Shown here: positions 54,472 through 64,000 of the stretch, piece by piece
How positions within the stretch are numbered: position 1 is the stretch's first letter
Layout: every line of letters starts with the position of its first letter
Assembly (NCBI GenBank): GCA_023023105.1
Contig: CP083824.1
Location: 1,674,001-1,738,000, forward strand
Length of the DNA stretch: 64,000 nt
Direction: 5' to 3'
From: Enterobacter ludwigii
GTDB taxonomy: Bacteria > Pseudomonadota > Gammaproteobacteria > Enterobacterales > Enterobacteriaceae
Notes under the pieces: generated by a model
What the model was told of the DNA's origin: nothing
Databases searched by the model: none
Seen by the model: only the letters and a program-made list of their open reading frames with translations
Translations under genes and position numbers: made by a program

Positions 54472-55182
54472 ATGTCCATCGCCGTAAATGTGAATGATCC
54501 TACGAACTCGGGTGTTAACAACACAAAGAGTACGACGGGTTCTAACTCCCTCACCGGGAGCAATGCCGCCGATCTTCAGGGCAGCTTTCTGACGCTGCTG
54601 GTGGCGCAGCTTAAGAACCAGGATCCCACTAACCCGATGCAGAACAACGAACTGACCACGCAGCTTGCGCAGATCAGCACCGTTAGCGGCATTGAGAAAC
54701 TGAACACCACCCTCGGTTCCGTCTCTGGACAGATTGGTAGCAGCCAGTCTCTGCAGGCGGCAAGCCTGATTGGCCACGGGGTGATGATCCCGGGAACCAC
54801 GATTCTGGCAGGCACCAGCACTACCGAAGGCAACACCACAACGAGCACCACGCCGTTTGGCGTTGAGCTCCAGCAGCCGGCTGAGAAGGTGACTGCAACG
54901 ATCACGGATTCCACTGGCGCAGTTGTCCGTACCATTGATATTGGCGAGCTGAAGGCGGGCGTTCACACCTTTACGTGGGATGGCAGCCTGACCGACGGTA
55001 CTAAAGCACCAAACGGTTCCTACAAAGTGGCAATCAGCGCCAGCAACGGGACAACCCAGCTGGTGGCGCAGCCGCTGCAGTTCGCGCTGGTCCAGGGCGT
55101 AATTAAAGGAAGCGACGGCAACAAACTGGATTTGGGTACCTCAGGTACCACCACACTCGACGAAGTTCGGCAGATTATCTAA
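54472..55182 (+). CDS. flgD: FlgD, hook cap (scaffold)
   Basis: FlgD caps the growing hook and is later discarded. The 236-residue protein has an N-terminal Ser/Thr/Asn-rich export segment, the conserved DLQGSFLTLLVAQLKNQDPTNPMQNNELTTQLAQIS block (about 37-72) and a C-terminal FlgD Ig-like/tudor region with FTWDGSLTDGTKAPNGSYK. It is slightly longer than in E. coli, the extra residues lying in low-complexity Thr/Ser stretches. Confidence 0.97.
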   Translation: MSIAVNVNDPTNSGVNNTKSTTGSNSLTGSNAADLQGSFLTLLVAQLKNQDPTNPMQNNELTTQLAQISTVSGIEKLNTTLGSVSGQIGSSQSLQAASLIGHGVMIPGTTILAGTSTTEGNTTTSTTPFGVELQQPAEKVTATITDSTGAVVRTIDIGELKAGVHTFTWDGSLTDGTKAPNGSYKVAISASNGTTQLVAQPLQFALVQGVIKGSDGNKLDLGTSGTTTLDEVRQII

Positions 55183-55208
55183 GCCTTAACACTTATCAGG
55201 AGTAAGTC

Positions 55209-56459
55209 ATGGCCTTTTCTCAAGCGGTCAGCGGCCTGAATGCTGCGGCCACCAACCTGGACGTCATTGGCAACAACATCGCCAACTCCGCGACCTATGG
55301 TTTTAAATCCGGTTCTGCTTCCTTTGCAGACATGTTTGCCGGTTCTAAAGTTGGCCTGGGCGTGAAAGTTGCGGGCATCACTCAGGACTTTACCGACGGC
55401 ACCACCACCAACACCGGTCGTGGTCTGGACGTCGCCATCAGCCAGAACGGTTTCTTCCGTATGGTTGATTCCAACGGCTCTGTGTTCTACAGCCGTAACG
55501 GCCAGTTCAAGCTGGACGAAAACCGCACGCTGGTTAACATGCAGGGCATGCAGCTGACGGGCTATCCGGTAGCCGGATCGCCTCCGACCGTTCAGACCGG
55601 TGCGAACCCACAGGCGATTACTATCCCGAATACCCTGATGGCGGCGAAATCGACCACCACCGCGACGCAGCAGATCAACCTGAACTCAACCGATCCTGTT
55701 CAAACTGCCCCGTTCGATGCGACTAACCCGGATACCTACAACAAAAAAGGGACCGTGACCGTATTCGACAGCCAGGGTAACGCCCATAACATGTATGTCT
55801 ACTACGTTAAGACAGCCAACAATAAATGGGATCTTTACACTCAGGACGGCAGCGTTGCGGGTTCTACAGCAGCGAAAGCGGCGCAGATGAACTTTGATGC
55901 GAACGGTAACCTGGCGGGTGTCTATAACTACGACGCTGCGGGTGTGCTGAGCGCAACGCCAAACGCAACCCCTGCAATCAACATCACCACCGGTTCTGTC
56001 AGCGGTGCGACGGCGGCGACTTTCTCCCTGAGCTTCCTGAACTCCATGCAGCAGAACACCGGTGCGAACAGCGTGGTGGCAACCAATCAGAACGGCTACA
56101 AGCCTGGCGACCTGGTGAGCTACCAGATCAACGGCGATGGCACCGTGGTGGGAAGCTACTCTAACGAACAGTCTCAGGTTCTGGGTCAGATCGTACTGGC
56201 AAACTTTGCCAACAACGAAGGTCTGAAATCGGAAGGCGATAACGTCTGGTCTGCCAGCCAGTCCTCCGGCGTGGCGCTGCTGGGTACCGCGGGTACCGGT
56301 AACTTCGGCAAGCTGACCAACGGCGCGCTGGAAGCCTCCAACGTGGATATGAGTAAAGAACTGGTGAACATGATCGTCGCGCAGCGTAACTATCAGTCGA
56401 ACGCGCAGACCATCAAAACCCAGGACCAGATCCTCAACACGCTGGTTAACCTGCGTTAA
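55209..56459 (+). CDS. flgE: FlgE, hook protein
   Basis: FlgE builds the flexible hook. The 416-residue protein has the N-terminal motif SGLNAAATNLDVIGNNIANSATYGFKSGSASF and the C-terminal ELVNMIVAQRNYQSNAQTIKTQDQILNTL, which form the inner tube. The middle domain is the surface-exposed, variable part and accounts for the greater length compared with E. coli (about 402). Confidence 0.97.
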   Translation: MAFSQAVSGLNAAATNLDVIGNNIANSATYGFKSGSASFADMFAGSKVGLGVKVAGITQDFTDGTTTNTGRGLDVAISQNGFFRMVDSNGSVFYSRNGQFKLDENRTLVNMQGMQLTGYPVAGSPPTVQTGANPQAITIPNTLMAAKSTTTATQQINLNSTDPVQTAPFDATNPDTYNKKGTVTVFDSQGNAHNMYVYYVKTANNKWDLYTQDGSVAGSTAAKAAQMNFDANGNLAGVYNYDAAGVLSATPNATPAINITTGSVSGATAATFSLSFLNSMQQNTGANSVVATNQNGYKPGDLVSYQINGDGTVVGSYSNEQSQVLGQIVLANFANNEGLKSEGDNVWSASQSSGVALLGTAGTGNFGKLTNGALEASNVDMSKELVNMIVAQRNYQSNAQTIKTQDQILNTLVNLR

Positions 56460-56479
56460 GCGGCTAACAGGAAAGCGCA

Positions 56480-58029
<1,550 letters not shown>

Positions 58030-58086
58030 GGTGTAGCCCGGTGCGGTAAACGCCGCGCCGGCTCCCTGTTTTCGAAGATGAAGGCA

Positions 58087-58785
58087 ATGCAAAAAAACGC
58101 GGCGTTTCGTTATCCGATACTGACTGTTCTGGCTGTCACCCTCAGCGGGTGTGCTTGGATCCCGTCTAAACCTTTGGTCCAGGGTGCGACGACTGCCCAA
58201 CCCGTTCCTGGCCCCGCGCCAGTGGTAAACGGCTCCATTTTCCAGACCGCGCAGCCGATTAATTACGGCTATCAGCCGCTGTTTGAAGATCGCCGCCCGC
58301 GTAACGTCGGCGATACATTGACCATTGTGCTGCAGGAAAACGTCAGCGCGAGCAAGAGCTCGTCGGCGAACGCCAGCCGCGATGGCAAAACTAATTTTGG
58401 CTTCGATACCGTGCCACGCTATCTCGAAGGGTTGTTCGGCAACGCGCGTGCGGATGTGAACGCGTCCGGCGGCAATACCTTTAACGGTAAAGGCGGCGCG
58501 AACGCCAGCAACACCTTCAGCGGCACGCTGACGGTCACGGTTGACCAGGTTCTGGTTAACGGCAACTTGCACGTTGTGGGTGAAAAACAGATCGCCATCA
58601 ACCAGGGCACTGAATTCATTCGTTTCTCGGGCGTGGTTAACCCTCGCACGATCAGCGGCACCAACACCGTTCCGTCCACCCAGGTGGCGGATGCGCGCAT
58701 TGAGTACGTCGGTAACGGCTACATCAACGAAGCGCAAAATATGGGTTGGCTGCAGCGCTTCTTCCTTAATTTATCGCCGATGTAA
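58087..58785 (+). CDS. flgH: FlgH, L-ring lipoprotein
   Basis: FlgH forms the outer-membrane L ring around the rod. The 232-residue precursor has a lipobox LSGC with the modified cysteine near residue 22. The conserved [33 protein letters not shown] block and the C-terminal [15 protein letters not shown] are intact. The ATG at 58087 gives the E. coli length; the in-frame ATG at 58078 is the alternative. Confidence 0.96.
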   Translation: MQKNAAFRYPILTVLAVTLSGCAWIPSKPLVQGATTAQPVPGPAPVVNGSIFQTAQPINYGYQPLFEDRRPRNVGDTLTIVLQENVSASKSSSANASRDGKTNFGFDTVPRYLEGLFGNARADVNASGGNTFNGKGGANASNTFSGTLTVTVDQVLVNGNLHVVGEKQIAINQGTEFIRFSGVVNPRTISGTNTVPSTQVADARIEYVGNGYINEAQNMGWLQRFFLNLSPM

Positions 58786-58797
58786 GCGAGGTGACCC

Positions 58798-59895
58798 ATG
58801 TTTAAATCGATCTTCGCCGTGGCGCTGGCGCTGGTGGCAACGTTTGCCCAGGCTGACCGTATTCGCGATCTCACCAGCGTTCAGGGCGTACGCGAAAACT
58901 CCCTGATTGGCTATGGCCTGGTGGTCGGTCTGGATGGCACCGGTGACCAGACCACCCAGACGCCTTTCACCACTCAGAGTTTAAACAACATGCTTTCCCA
59001 GCTCGGCATTACGGTCCCGGCGGGAACCAACATGCAGCTGAAAAACGTGGCCGCCGTTATGGTTACCGCGTCCTACCCGGCGTTTGCGCGTCAGGGGCAG
59101 ACCATTGACGTGGTGGTCTCCTCAATGGGTAACGCCAAAAGCCTGCGCGGCGGTACGCTGCTGATGACTCCGCTGAAAGGCGTTGACAGCCAGGTCTATG
59201 CGCTGGCGCAGGGGAACATTCTGGTTGGCGGTGCGGGTGCATCCGCAGGCGGAAGCAGCGTGCAGGTGAACCAGTTGAACGGTGGACGTATCACTAACGG
59301 CGCCATCATTGAGCGTGAGTTGCCGACCCAGTTTGGCGCAGGCAACACCATCAATCTGCAGCTCAATAATGAAGACTTCACCATGGCACAGCAAATTGCC
59401 GATACCATCAACCGCAGCCGCGGTTACGGTAATGCAACGGCACTGGATGCGCGCACCGTGCAGATCCGTACCTCAACGGGTAGCAGCAACCAGGTGCGCA
59501 TGCTGGCAGATATCCAGAATATGGAAGTGAATGTTCCAGTGCAGGATGCGAAGGTGATCATTAACTCCCGTACGGGCTCGGTGGTGATGAACCGGGAAGT
59601 TTCTCTGGACAGTTGTGCCGTGGCGCAGGGTAACCTCTCCGTGACGGTGAACCGCTCCGCGAACGTGAGTCAGCCAAATACGCCATTTGGTGGTGGCCAG
59701 ACGGTGGTGACACCGCAAACGCAGATTGATCTGCGCCAGAGCGGCGGGTCGTTGCAGAGCGTTCGCTCCAGCGCCAACCTGAACAGCGTGGTGCGTGCTC
59801 TGAACGCCCTGGGTGCAACGCCGATGGATCTGATGTCCATCCTGCAATCCATGCAAAGCGCGGGCTGTTTGCGTGCCAAACTGGAAATCATCTAA
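58798..59895 (+). CDS. flgI: FlgI, P-ring protein
   Basis: FlgI forms the P ring in the peptidoglycan layer and depends on FlgA. The 365-residue precursor has a signal peptide ending FAQA before [34 protein letters not shown] cysteine pair for the disulfide bond is present (LDSCAVAQG and SAGCLRAK). Its stop overlaps the flgJ start by one base (TAATG). Confidence 0.97.
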   Translation: MFKSIFAVALALVATFAQADRIRDLTSVQGVRENSLIGYGLVVGLDGTGDQTTQTPFTTQSLNNMLSQLGITVPAGTNMQLKNVAAVMVTASYPAFARQGQTIDVVVSSMGNAKSLRGGTLLMTPLKGVDSQVYALAQGNILVGGAGASAGGSSVQVNQLNGGRITNGAIIERELPTQFGAGNTINLQLNNEDFTMAQQIADTINRSRGYGNATALDARTVQIRTSTGSSNQVRMLADIQNMEVNVPVQDAKVIINSRTGSVVMNREVSLDSCAVAQGNLSVTVNRSANVSQPNTPFGGGQTVVTPQTQIDLRQSGGSLQSVRSSANLNSVVRALNALGATPMDLMSILQSMQSAGCLRAKLEII

Positions 59896-60848
59896 TGCTG
59901 ACCGATAGCAAACTGTTGACCAGTGCCGCCTGGGACGCCCAGTCGCTCAACGAACTGAAAACCAAAGCAGGTAAAGACCCGGCGGCGAATATCCGCCCGG
60001 TTGCCCGCCAGGTGGAAGGGATGTTTGTACAGATGATGTTGAAAAGCATGCGTGAAACCCTGCCGAAAGATGGGATGTTCAGCAGCGATTCAACGCGTTT
60101 GTACACCAGCATGTATGACCAGCAGATTGCGCAGCAGATGACTGCCGGTAAAGGTCTCGGTCTGGCTGACATGATTGTGAAACAGACCGACGCCGCGCAA
60201 GGTATTCAGCCGCAAGAGCAGACGCAGCAAGTGCCGATGAAGTTCGACCTGGAAACGGTGACCAGTTATCAGAACCAGGCGCTGACGCAGATGGTGCGTA
60301 AGGCGATCCCGAAAACAACGGGGGGCGGTGATGAACCCCTCTCCGGCGACAGCAAAGACTTCCTGGCGCAGCTTTCTCTGCCTGCGCGACTTGCCAGTGA
60401 ACAGAGCGGTGTTCCACACCACCTGATTCTGGCACAGGCCGCGCTGGAATCGGGCTGGGGTCAGCGACAGGTCCGCAAGGAAAACGGCGAGCCGAGCTTT
60501 AACATCTTCGGCGTGAAGGCGACTTCCGGCTGGAAGGGACCAACCACGGAGATCACGACCACCGAATACGAGAACGGTGCGGCGGTGAAGGTCAAAGCAA
60601 AATTCCGCGTTTACAGCTCTTATCTGGAAGCGTTGTCCGATTATGTCGGCCTGCTGAGCCGAAATCCGCGTTATACCGCCGTTACCCAGGCGGCGACGGC
60701 GGAGCAGGGGGCTCAGGCTCTGCAAAATGCAGGTTATGCGACCGATCCGAACTATGCGCGTAAGCTCACCAGCATGATCCAGCAGCTGAAATCCATGGGC
60801 GAGAAGGTCAGCAAAGCCTATAGCACAGATATTGAAAATCTGTTCTGA
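59895..60848 (+). CDS. flgJ: FlgJ, rod cap and peptidoglycan hydrolase
   Basis: FlgJ scaffolds rod assembly through its N-terminal half (about 1-150, with RQVEGMFVQMMLKSMRETLPKDG) and cuts peptidoglycan through its C-terminal glucosaminidase domain (from about 160, with the catalytic Glu in AQAALESGWGQRQV and the later YSSYLEALSDYVGLL). The protein has 317 residues. It ends the class 2 operon, followed by the FliA promoter of flgK. Confidence 0.97.
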   Translation: MLTDSKLLTSAAWDAQSLNELKTKAGKDPAANIRPVARQVEGMFVQMMLKSMRETLPKDGMFSSDSTRLYTSMYDQQIAQQMTAGKGLGLADMIVKQTDAAQGIQPQEQTQQVPMKFDLETVTSYQNQALTQMVRKAIPKTTGGGDEPLSGDSKDFLAQLSLPARLASEQSGVPHHLILAQAALESGWGQRQVRKENGEPSFNIFGVKATSGWKGPTTEITTTEYENGAAVKVKAKFRVYSSYLEALSDYVGLLSRNPRYTAVTQAATAEQGAQALQNAGYATDPNYARKLTSMIQQLKSMGEKVSKAYSTDIENLF

Positions 60849-60854
60849 AAGTTC

Positions 60855-60881
60855 TCAAGTCCCGGTGGAGGTTGCCGATAA
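60855..60881 (+). promoter_or_regulatory. FliA (sigma-28) promoter of flgKL
   Basis: TCAA, 15 bases, GCCGATAA matches the sigma-28 consensus with one change in the -35 element. It lies about 40 bp upstream of the flgK start, so flgKL are expressed as class 3 genes as well as by read-through. Confidence 0.88.
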
Positions 60882-60923
60882 CCTTCATCAGGACTCGTGT
60901 CTGAACGTATAAAAGGAACCCCC

Positions 60924-62564
60924 ATGTCCAGTTTGATTAACAGCGCCATGAGTGGCCTCAGTGCTGCGCAGTCGGCACTCAATACCGTCAGTAATAATAT
61001 TTCAAGCTATAACGTGGCAGGTTACACCCGCCAGACCACGGTGCTGGGCGCGTCTAACAGCACGCTGACCGGCGGTGGCTGGGTGGGTAACGGGGTTTAT
61101 GTCTCCGGTGTCCAGCGTGAGTATGACGCTTTCATCACCAACCAGTTGCGTGCCGCGCAAACGCAGAGCAGCGGCCTGACGACGCGCTATCAGCAGATGT
61201 CAAAAATCGACGATGTGCTGTCCGATACGACCAACTCGCTCTCTACGACGTTGCAGGACTTCTTCAAGAGTCTGCAAACGCTGGTAAGCAACGCGGAAGA
61301 TCCCGCTGCACGCCAGACGGTGCTGGGAAAAGCGGGCGGTCTGGTCAATCAGTTTAAAACCAACGATCAGTATCTCCGCGATCAGGATACGCAGGTAAAT
61401 ACCGCGATTTCGACCAGCGTTTCTCAGATCAACAACTACGCCAAACAGATTGCGAATCTGAACGATCAGATTTCCCGTCTGACCGGTGTCGGTGCGGGTG
61501 CATCGCCAAACGATCTGCTCGACCAGCGCGATCAGCTCGTCAATGAGCTGAACAAAATCGTAGGTGTGGAAGTTTCTGTTCAGGATAGCGGTACGTTTAA
61601 CATCTCTTTCGGCAACGGTTACAGCCTGGTGCAGGGCAGCAAAGCCAACCAGCTGGCGGCAGTTAAGTCCAGCGCTGATCCGGCTCGTACGACCGTAGCC
61701 TACGTCGACGACGTTGCGGGTAATATTGAGATCCCGGAAAAAATGATTACGACCGGCTCTTTAGGCGGTTTGCTGACATTCCGTAATGAAGATCTGGATA
61801 AAGCCCGTAACACCCTGAACCAAATGGCACTGGCCTTTGCCGATGCAATGAACACGCAGCATGAAGCCGGTTTTGATGCAAACGGTGATGCGGGCGGTAA
61901 GCTGTTCGACTTCGGTTCTCCGGCGGTTCTGTCCAATAGCAAGAATGGCGGTTCGGCCGTTGTTACGGCTTCTGTAACGGACAGCAAACAAGTCCAGGCG
62001 ACAGACTATAAGCTGCAATTTAATGGCACCGACTGGACGGTCACCCGTACCTCCGATAAAACCAGCTTTACGATGAGCCCGGATGCAAGCGGCAATCTGT
62101 CGTTTGACGGTCTTAACGTCAATGTGAGCGGCACAGCAAACACCAAAGACAGTTTCACCGTGAAGCCTGTTTCCAATGTCATCATGAACATGGATCTGGC
62201 AATCAGTGACGAGTCTAAACTGGCGATGGCGTCGGTGCAGAACGGCGGTGAGAGTGACAACCGTAACGGTCAAAAACTGCTTGATTTGCAAAATGCCAAA
62301 GTGGTGGGGGGAAACAAAACCTTCAACGATGCGTATGCTTCTCTCGTCAGTACCGTCGGTAGCTCAACGGCGTCACTGAAAGTGAGCAGCCAGACGAAAG
62401 CGAATGTGGAAACACAGTTAGTTAAACAACAGCAGACCATCTCTGGGGTAAACCTCGACGAAGAGTATGGCAATTTGCAGCGTTATCAGCAGTATTACCT
62501 GGCTAATGCGCAGGTTCTCCAGACTGCCAGTACGCTCTTCGATGCAATTATCAACATTCGTTAA
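60924..62564 (+). CDS. flgK: FlgK, hook-filament junction protein 1
   Basis: FlgK forms the first junction layer between hook and filament. The 546-residue protein has the axial motif MSGLSAAQSALNTVSNNISSYNVAGYTRQTTVL at the N-terminus and a C-terminal coiled region ending NAQVLQTASTLFDAIINIR. AGGAAC lies before the ATG at 60924; an earlier in-frame start overlaps the promoter transcript start and is rejected. Confidence 0.97.
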   Translation: MSSLINSAMSGLSAAQSALNTVSNNISSYNVAGYTRQTTVLGASNSTLTGGGWVGNGVYVSGVQREYDAFITNQLRAAQTQSSGLTTRYQQMSKIDDVLSDTTNSLSTTLQDFFKSLQTLVSNAEDPAARQTVLGKAGGLVNQFKTNDQYLRDQDTQVNTAISTSVSQINNYAKQIANLNDQISRLTGVGAGASPNDLLDQRDQLVNELNKIVGVEVSVQDSGTFNISFGNGYSLVQGSKANQLAAVKSSADPARTTVAYVDDVAGNIEIPEKMITTGSLGGLLTFRNEDLDKARNTLNQMALAFADAMNTQHEAGFDANGDAGGKLFDFGSPAVLSNSKNGGSAVVTASVTDSKQVQATDYKLQFNGTDWTVTRTSDKTSFTMSPDASGNLSFDGLNVNVSGTANTKDSFTVKPVSNVIMNMDLAISDESKLAMASVQNGGESDNRNGQKLLDLQNAKVVGGNKTFNDAYASLVSTVGSSTASLKVSSQTKANVETQLVKQQQTISGVNLDEEYGNLQRYQQYYLANAQVLQTASTLFDAIINIR

Positions 62565-62578
62565 GGTTGAGGTGAACA

Positions 62579-63532
62579 ATGCGTATTAGCACCCAGATGA
62601 TGTATGAGCAGAACATGCGTGGGATCACTGATTCCCAGAGCAGGTGGCTGAACTACGGTGAGCAAATGTCCACCGGTAAGCGCGTCAATCGTCCGTCGGA
62701 TGATCCTATCGCGGCTTCTCAGGCCATTGTTCTGTCACAATCGCAGTCACAAAATAGCCAGTTCGCGTTAGCGCGTACCTTTGCCACGCAAAAGGTTTCG
62801 CTGGAAGATAATGTGTTAACCCAGGTGAATACCGCGATATCCAGCGTGCGTGAGAAATTAGTCTACGCGTCGAACGGGACATTAAGCGATGATGACCGTC
62901 TTTCTCTGGCGACCGATATTCAGGGGATCCGCGATCAGCTCATGAACCTGGCCAACACGACGGATGGTAATGGTCGCTTTATCTTCGCGGGATACAAAAC
63001 CGAAAGCGCACCGTTTGATGCCGCGACCGGGAATTACAACGGTGGTGCTGAGGCGATCACTCAGCAGGTCGATACGGCGCGGAATATGGCGATAAGCCAT
63101 ACAGGTCAGCAGATTTTCGAAAGCATTACCAGTAATGCGGAACAGCTGCCGGGCGGTGGATATGGCGAAACCAATATGTTCAAGATCCTTGATTCTGCTA
63201 TTGCATCGTTGAAGACACCGATTGAAAACGATCCGGCTGCTGCCACTGCGCAAAGCCAGGTGATTGCCAATGCGCAAATCGGTATCAAAAACTCCCAGAA
63301 CAATATCCTTACCGTTGTTGCGGACGTGGGCACCAAGATGAACGAGCTGGAAAAACTCGATACGCTGGGTGACGATCGTGCGCTTGGGCAGACTAAGCAG
63401 ATGAGTGACCTGGTTGATGTAGACTGGAACGAAGCGATTTCCTCTTACACCATGCAGCAGGCGGCCTTGCAGGCGTCTTATAAAGCGTTTAGCGATATGC
63501 AGGGCATGTCTCTGTTCCAGCTGAACAAATAA
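62579..63532 (+). CDS. flgL: FlgL, hook-filament junction protein 2
   Basis: FlgL forms the second junction layer, on which the filament cap and flagellin build. The 317-residue protein has the flagellin-like N-terminus (MMYEQNMRGITDSQSRWLNYGEQMSTGKRVNRPSDDP) and C-terminus (YTMQQAALQASYKAFSDMQGMSLFQLNK). It lies 14 bp after flgK and ends the cluster at a strong terminator. Confidence 0.97.
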   Translation: MRISTQMMYEQNMRGITDSQSRWLNYGEQMSTGKRVNRPSDDPIAASQAIVLSQSQSQNSQFALARTFATQKVSLEDNVLTQVNTAISSVREKLVYASNGTLSDDDRLSLATDIQGIRDQLMNLANTTDGNGRFIFAGYKTESAPFDAATGNYNGGAEAITQQVDTARNMAISHTGQQIFESITSNAEQLPGGGYGETNMFKILDSAIASLKTPIENDPAAATAQSQVIANAQIGIKNSQNNILTVVADVGTKMNELEKLDTLGDDRALGQTKQMSDLVDVDWNEAISSYTMQQAALQASYKAFSDMQGMSLFQLNK

Positions 63533-63577
63533 CATCTTGACCTCTTAGAACATGTCTTGAAACTGGGCATGTTTTAC

Positions 63578-63608
63578 TGCCCAATCCGTCTGGATTGGGC
63601 ATTTTTTT
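63578..63608 (+). terminator. Rho-independent terminator of flgKL
   Basis: The perfect 10-bp stem TGCCCAATCC / GGATTGGGCA with a GTCT loop is followed by seven T residues. Confidence 0.92.
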
Positions 63609-64000
63609 ATGCAACTTCTGCTGGTGTGGAGGCGACTCGGGCGCTTTCAACCAGACGGATCCCCAGCGCAATGACGCCACAGACGGTTGCCAGAGCGACC
63701 ACGCCCGTCCAGCCCGCCAGCGAGTAAATATTACTGCCTATGGCTGAGCCCAGTGCCATGCCGATAAAGATAACGGTAAAGAGCAGAGCATTAAGGCGGC
63801 CCCGGGCCTGTGGTTCAAGGCTGTAGACCAGATTCTGATGGGCCACCAGACTGGACTGCAGACCCAGATCGAACCCAACGGCAGAGACGGCAATCAGAAT
63901 CAGCTGCCCGTGAATTCCCAAAGCAGGCATCAGGAACATCAGGGCAAACGAGACGGTCACAAGTAATGCGCCAAGCTGTGTGACTTTTCCGGCTCCCAGT
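63607..64000 (-). CDS. MFS transporter, C-terminal part only (gene continues beyond the window)
   Basis: The frame is open from the window edge to a TAA at 63607-63609 and gives the last 130 or so residues of a membrane protein with about four helices. The stretch LVAHQNLVYSLEPQARGRLNALLFTVIFIGMALGSAIGSN is typical of the second half of major facilitator superfamily permeases of the YnfM/AraJ-like branch. The substrate cannot be told. In E. coli rne follows flgL, so this gene marks a difference in gene order. The internal GTG at 63960 is not a true start because the frame continues upstream in good coding form. Confidence 0.85.
   Translation of the reverse strand, partial: LGAGKVTQLGALLVTVSFALMFLMPALGIHGQLILIAVSAVGFDLGLQSSLVAHQNLVYSLEPQARGRLNALLFTVIFIGMALGSAIGSNIYSLAGWTGVVALATVCGVIALGIRLVESARVASTPAEVA

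Overview
The window is a 64 kb piece of an enterobacterial chromosome. Almost every gene has a close Escherichia coli counterpart in the same order (the 22-25 min region of E. coli: rut, put, efe, phoH, serX-ghrA, csg, opg, pyrC, flg). Protein sequences and the genes that are missing or added point to the Enterobacter cloacae complex or a close relative; that assignment is inferred from memory of the families, not from a search. There is no phage, IS element, integrase or CRISPR array in view.

Layout. 1-5.4 kb: the pyrimidine-degradation operon rutA-F (minus strand, rutG just outside) with its sigma-54 promoter and RutR box, the divergent regulator rutR, and a small LprI-like secreted protein. 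5.4-11.3 kb: putA and putP, divergent across a control region with five PutA operators. 11.4-16.6 kb: a DUF3574 lipoprotein, a NupC-type nucleoside permease and the Fur-controlled ferrous-iron/peroxidase operon efeUOB with an intact efeU. 16.7-18.7 kb: phoH with a Pho-box-like site, then a DUF2076 gene. 18.8-22.6 kb: the most unusual part, two complete identical tRNA-Ser(GGA) genes about 3.0 kb apart. Each is followed by tRNA-tail repeats (three 183-184 bp units at the first, one at the second), and they bracket a three-gene islet (isochorismatase-like hydrolase, pirin, divergent LysR regulator). 22.7-25.7 kb: ghrA, ycdX, ycdY, ycdZ. 25.7-30.7 kb: the curli operons csgDEFG and csgBAC plus ymdA. 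30.7-37.5 kb: ymdB, opgC, opgGH, yceK, msyB. 37.6-46.5 kb: mdtG, lpxL, trhO, yceJ-yceI, the tiny membrane gene yceO, solA, bssS, dinI, pyrC, yceB. 46.6-52 kb: mdtH, rimJ, yceH, a broken mviM and murJ. 52-63.6 kb: the flagellar cluster flgNMA / flgBCDEFGHIJKL with FlhDC and FliA promoters. The window ends inside an MFS transporter gene.

Functional themes are nitrogen and proline scavenging (rut, put), iron acquisition (efe), biofilm matrix (csg, bssS) and motility (flg), envelope maintenance (opg, lpxL, murJ) and stress responses (dinI under LexA, phoH). Regulatory sites that can be read directly include sigma-54, RutR, PutA, Fur, Pho, OmpR, CsgD, PurR, LexA, FlhDC and FliA sites.

The observations most worth a second look are the tRNA-Ser duplication with its tRNA-tail repeats and islet, the paired arm changes in the repeat terminators, the amber codon that splits mviM, the small gene yceO, and losses or gains relative to E. 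coli (no clsC after ymdB, no grxB between yceB and mdtH, an MFS gene after flgL).
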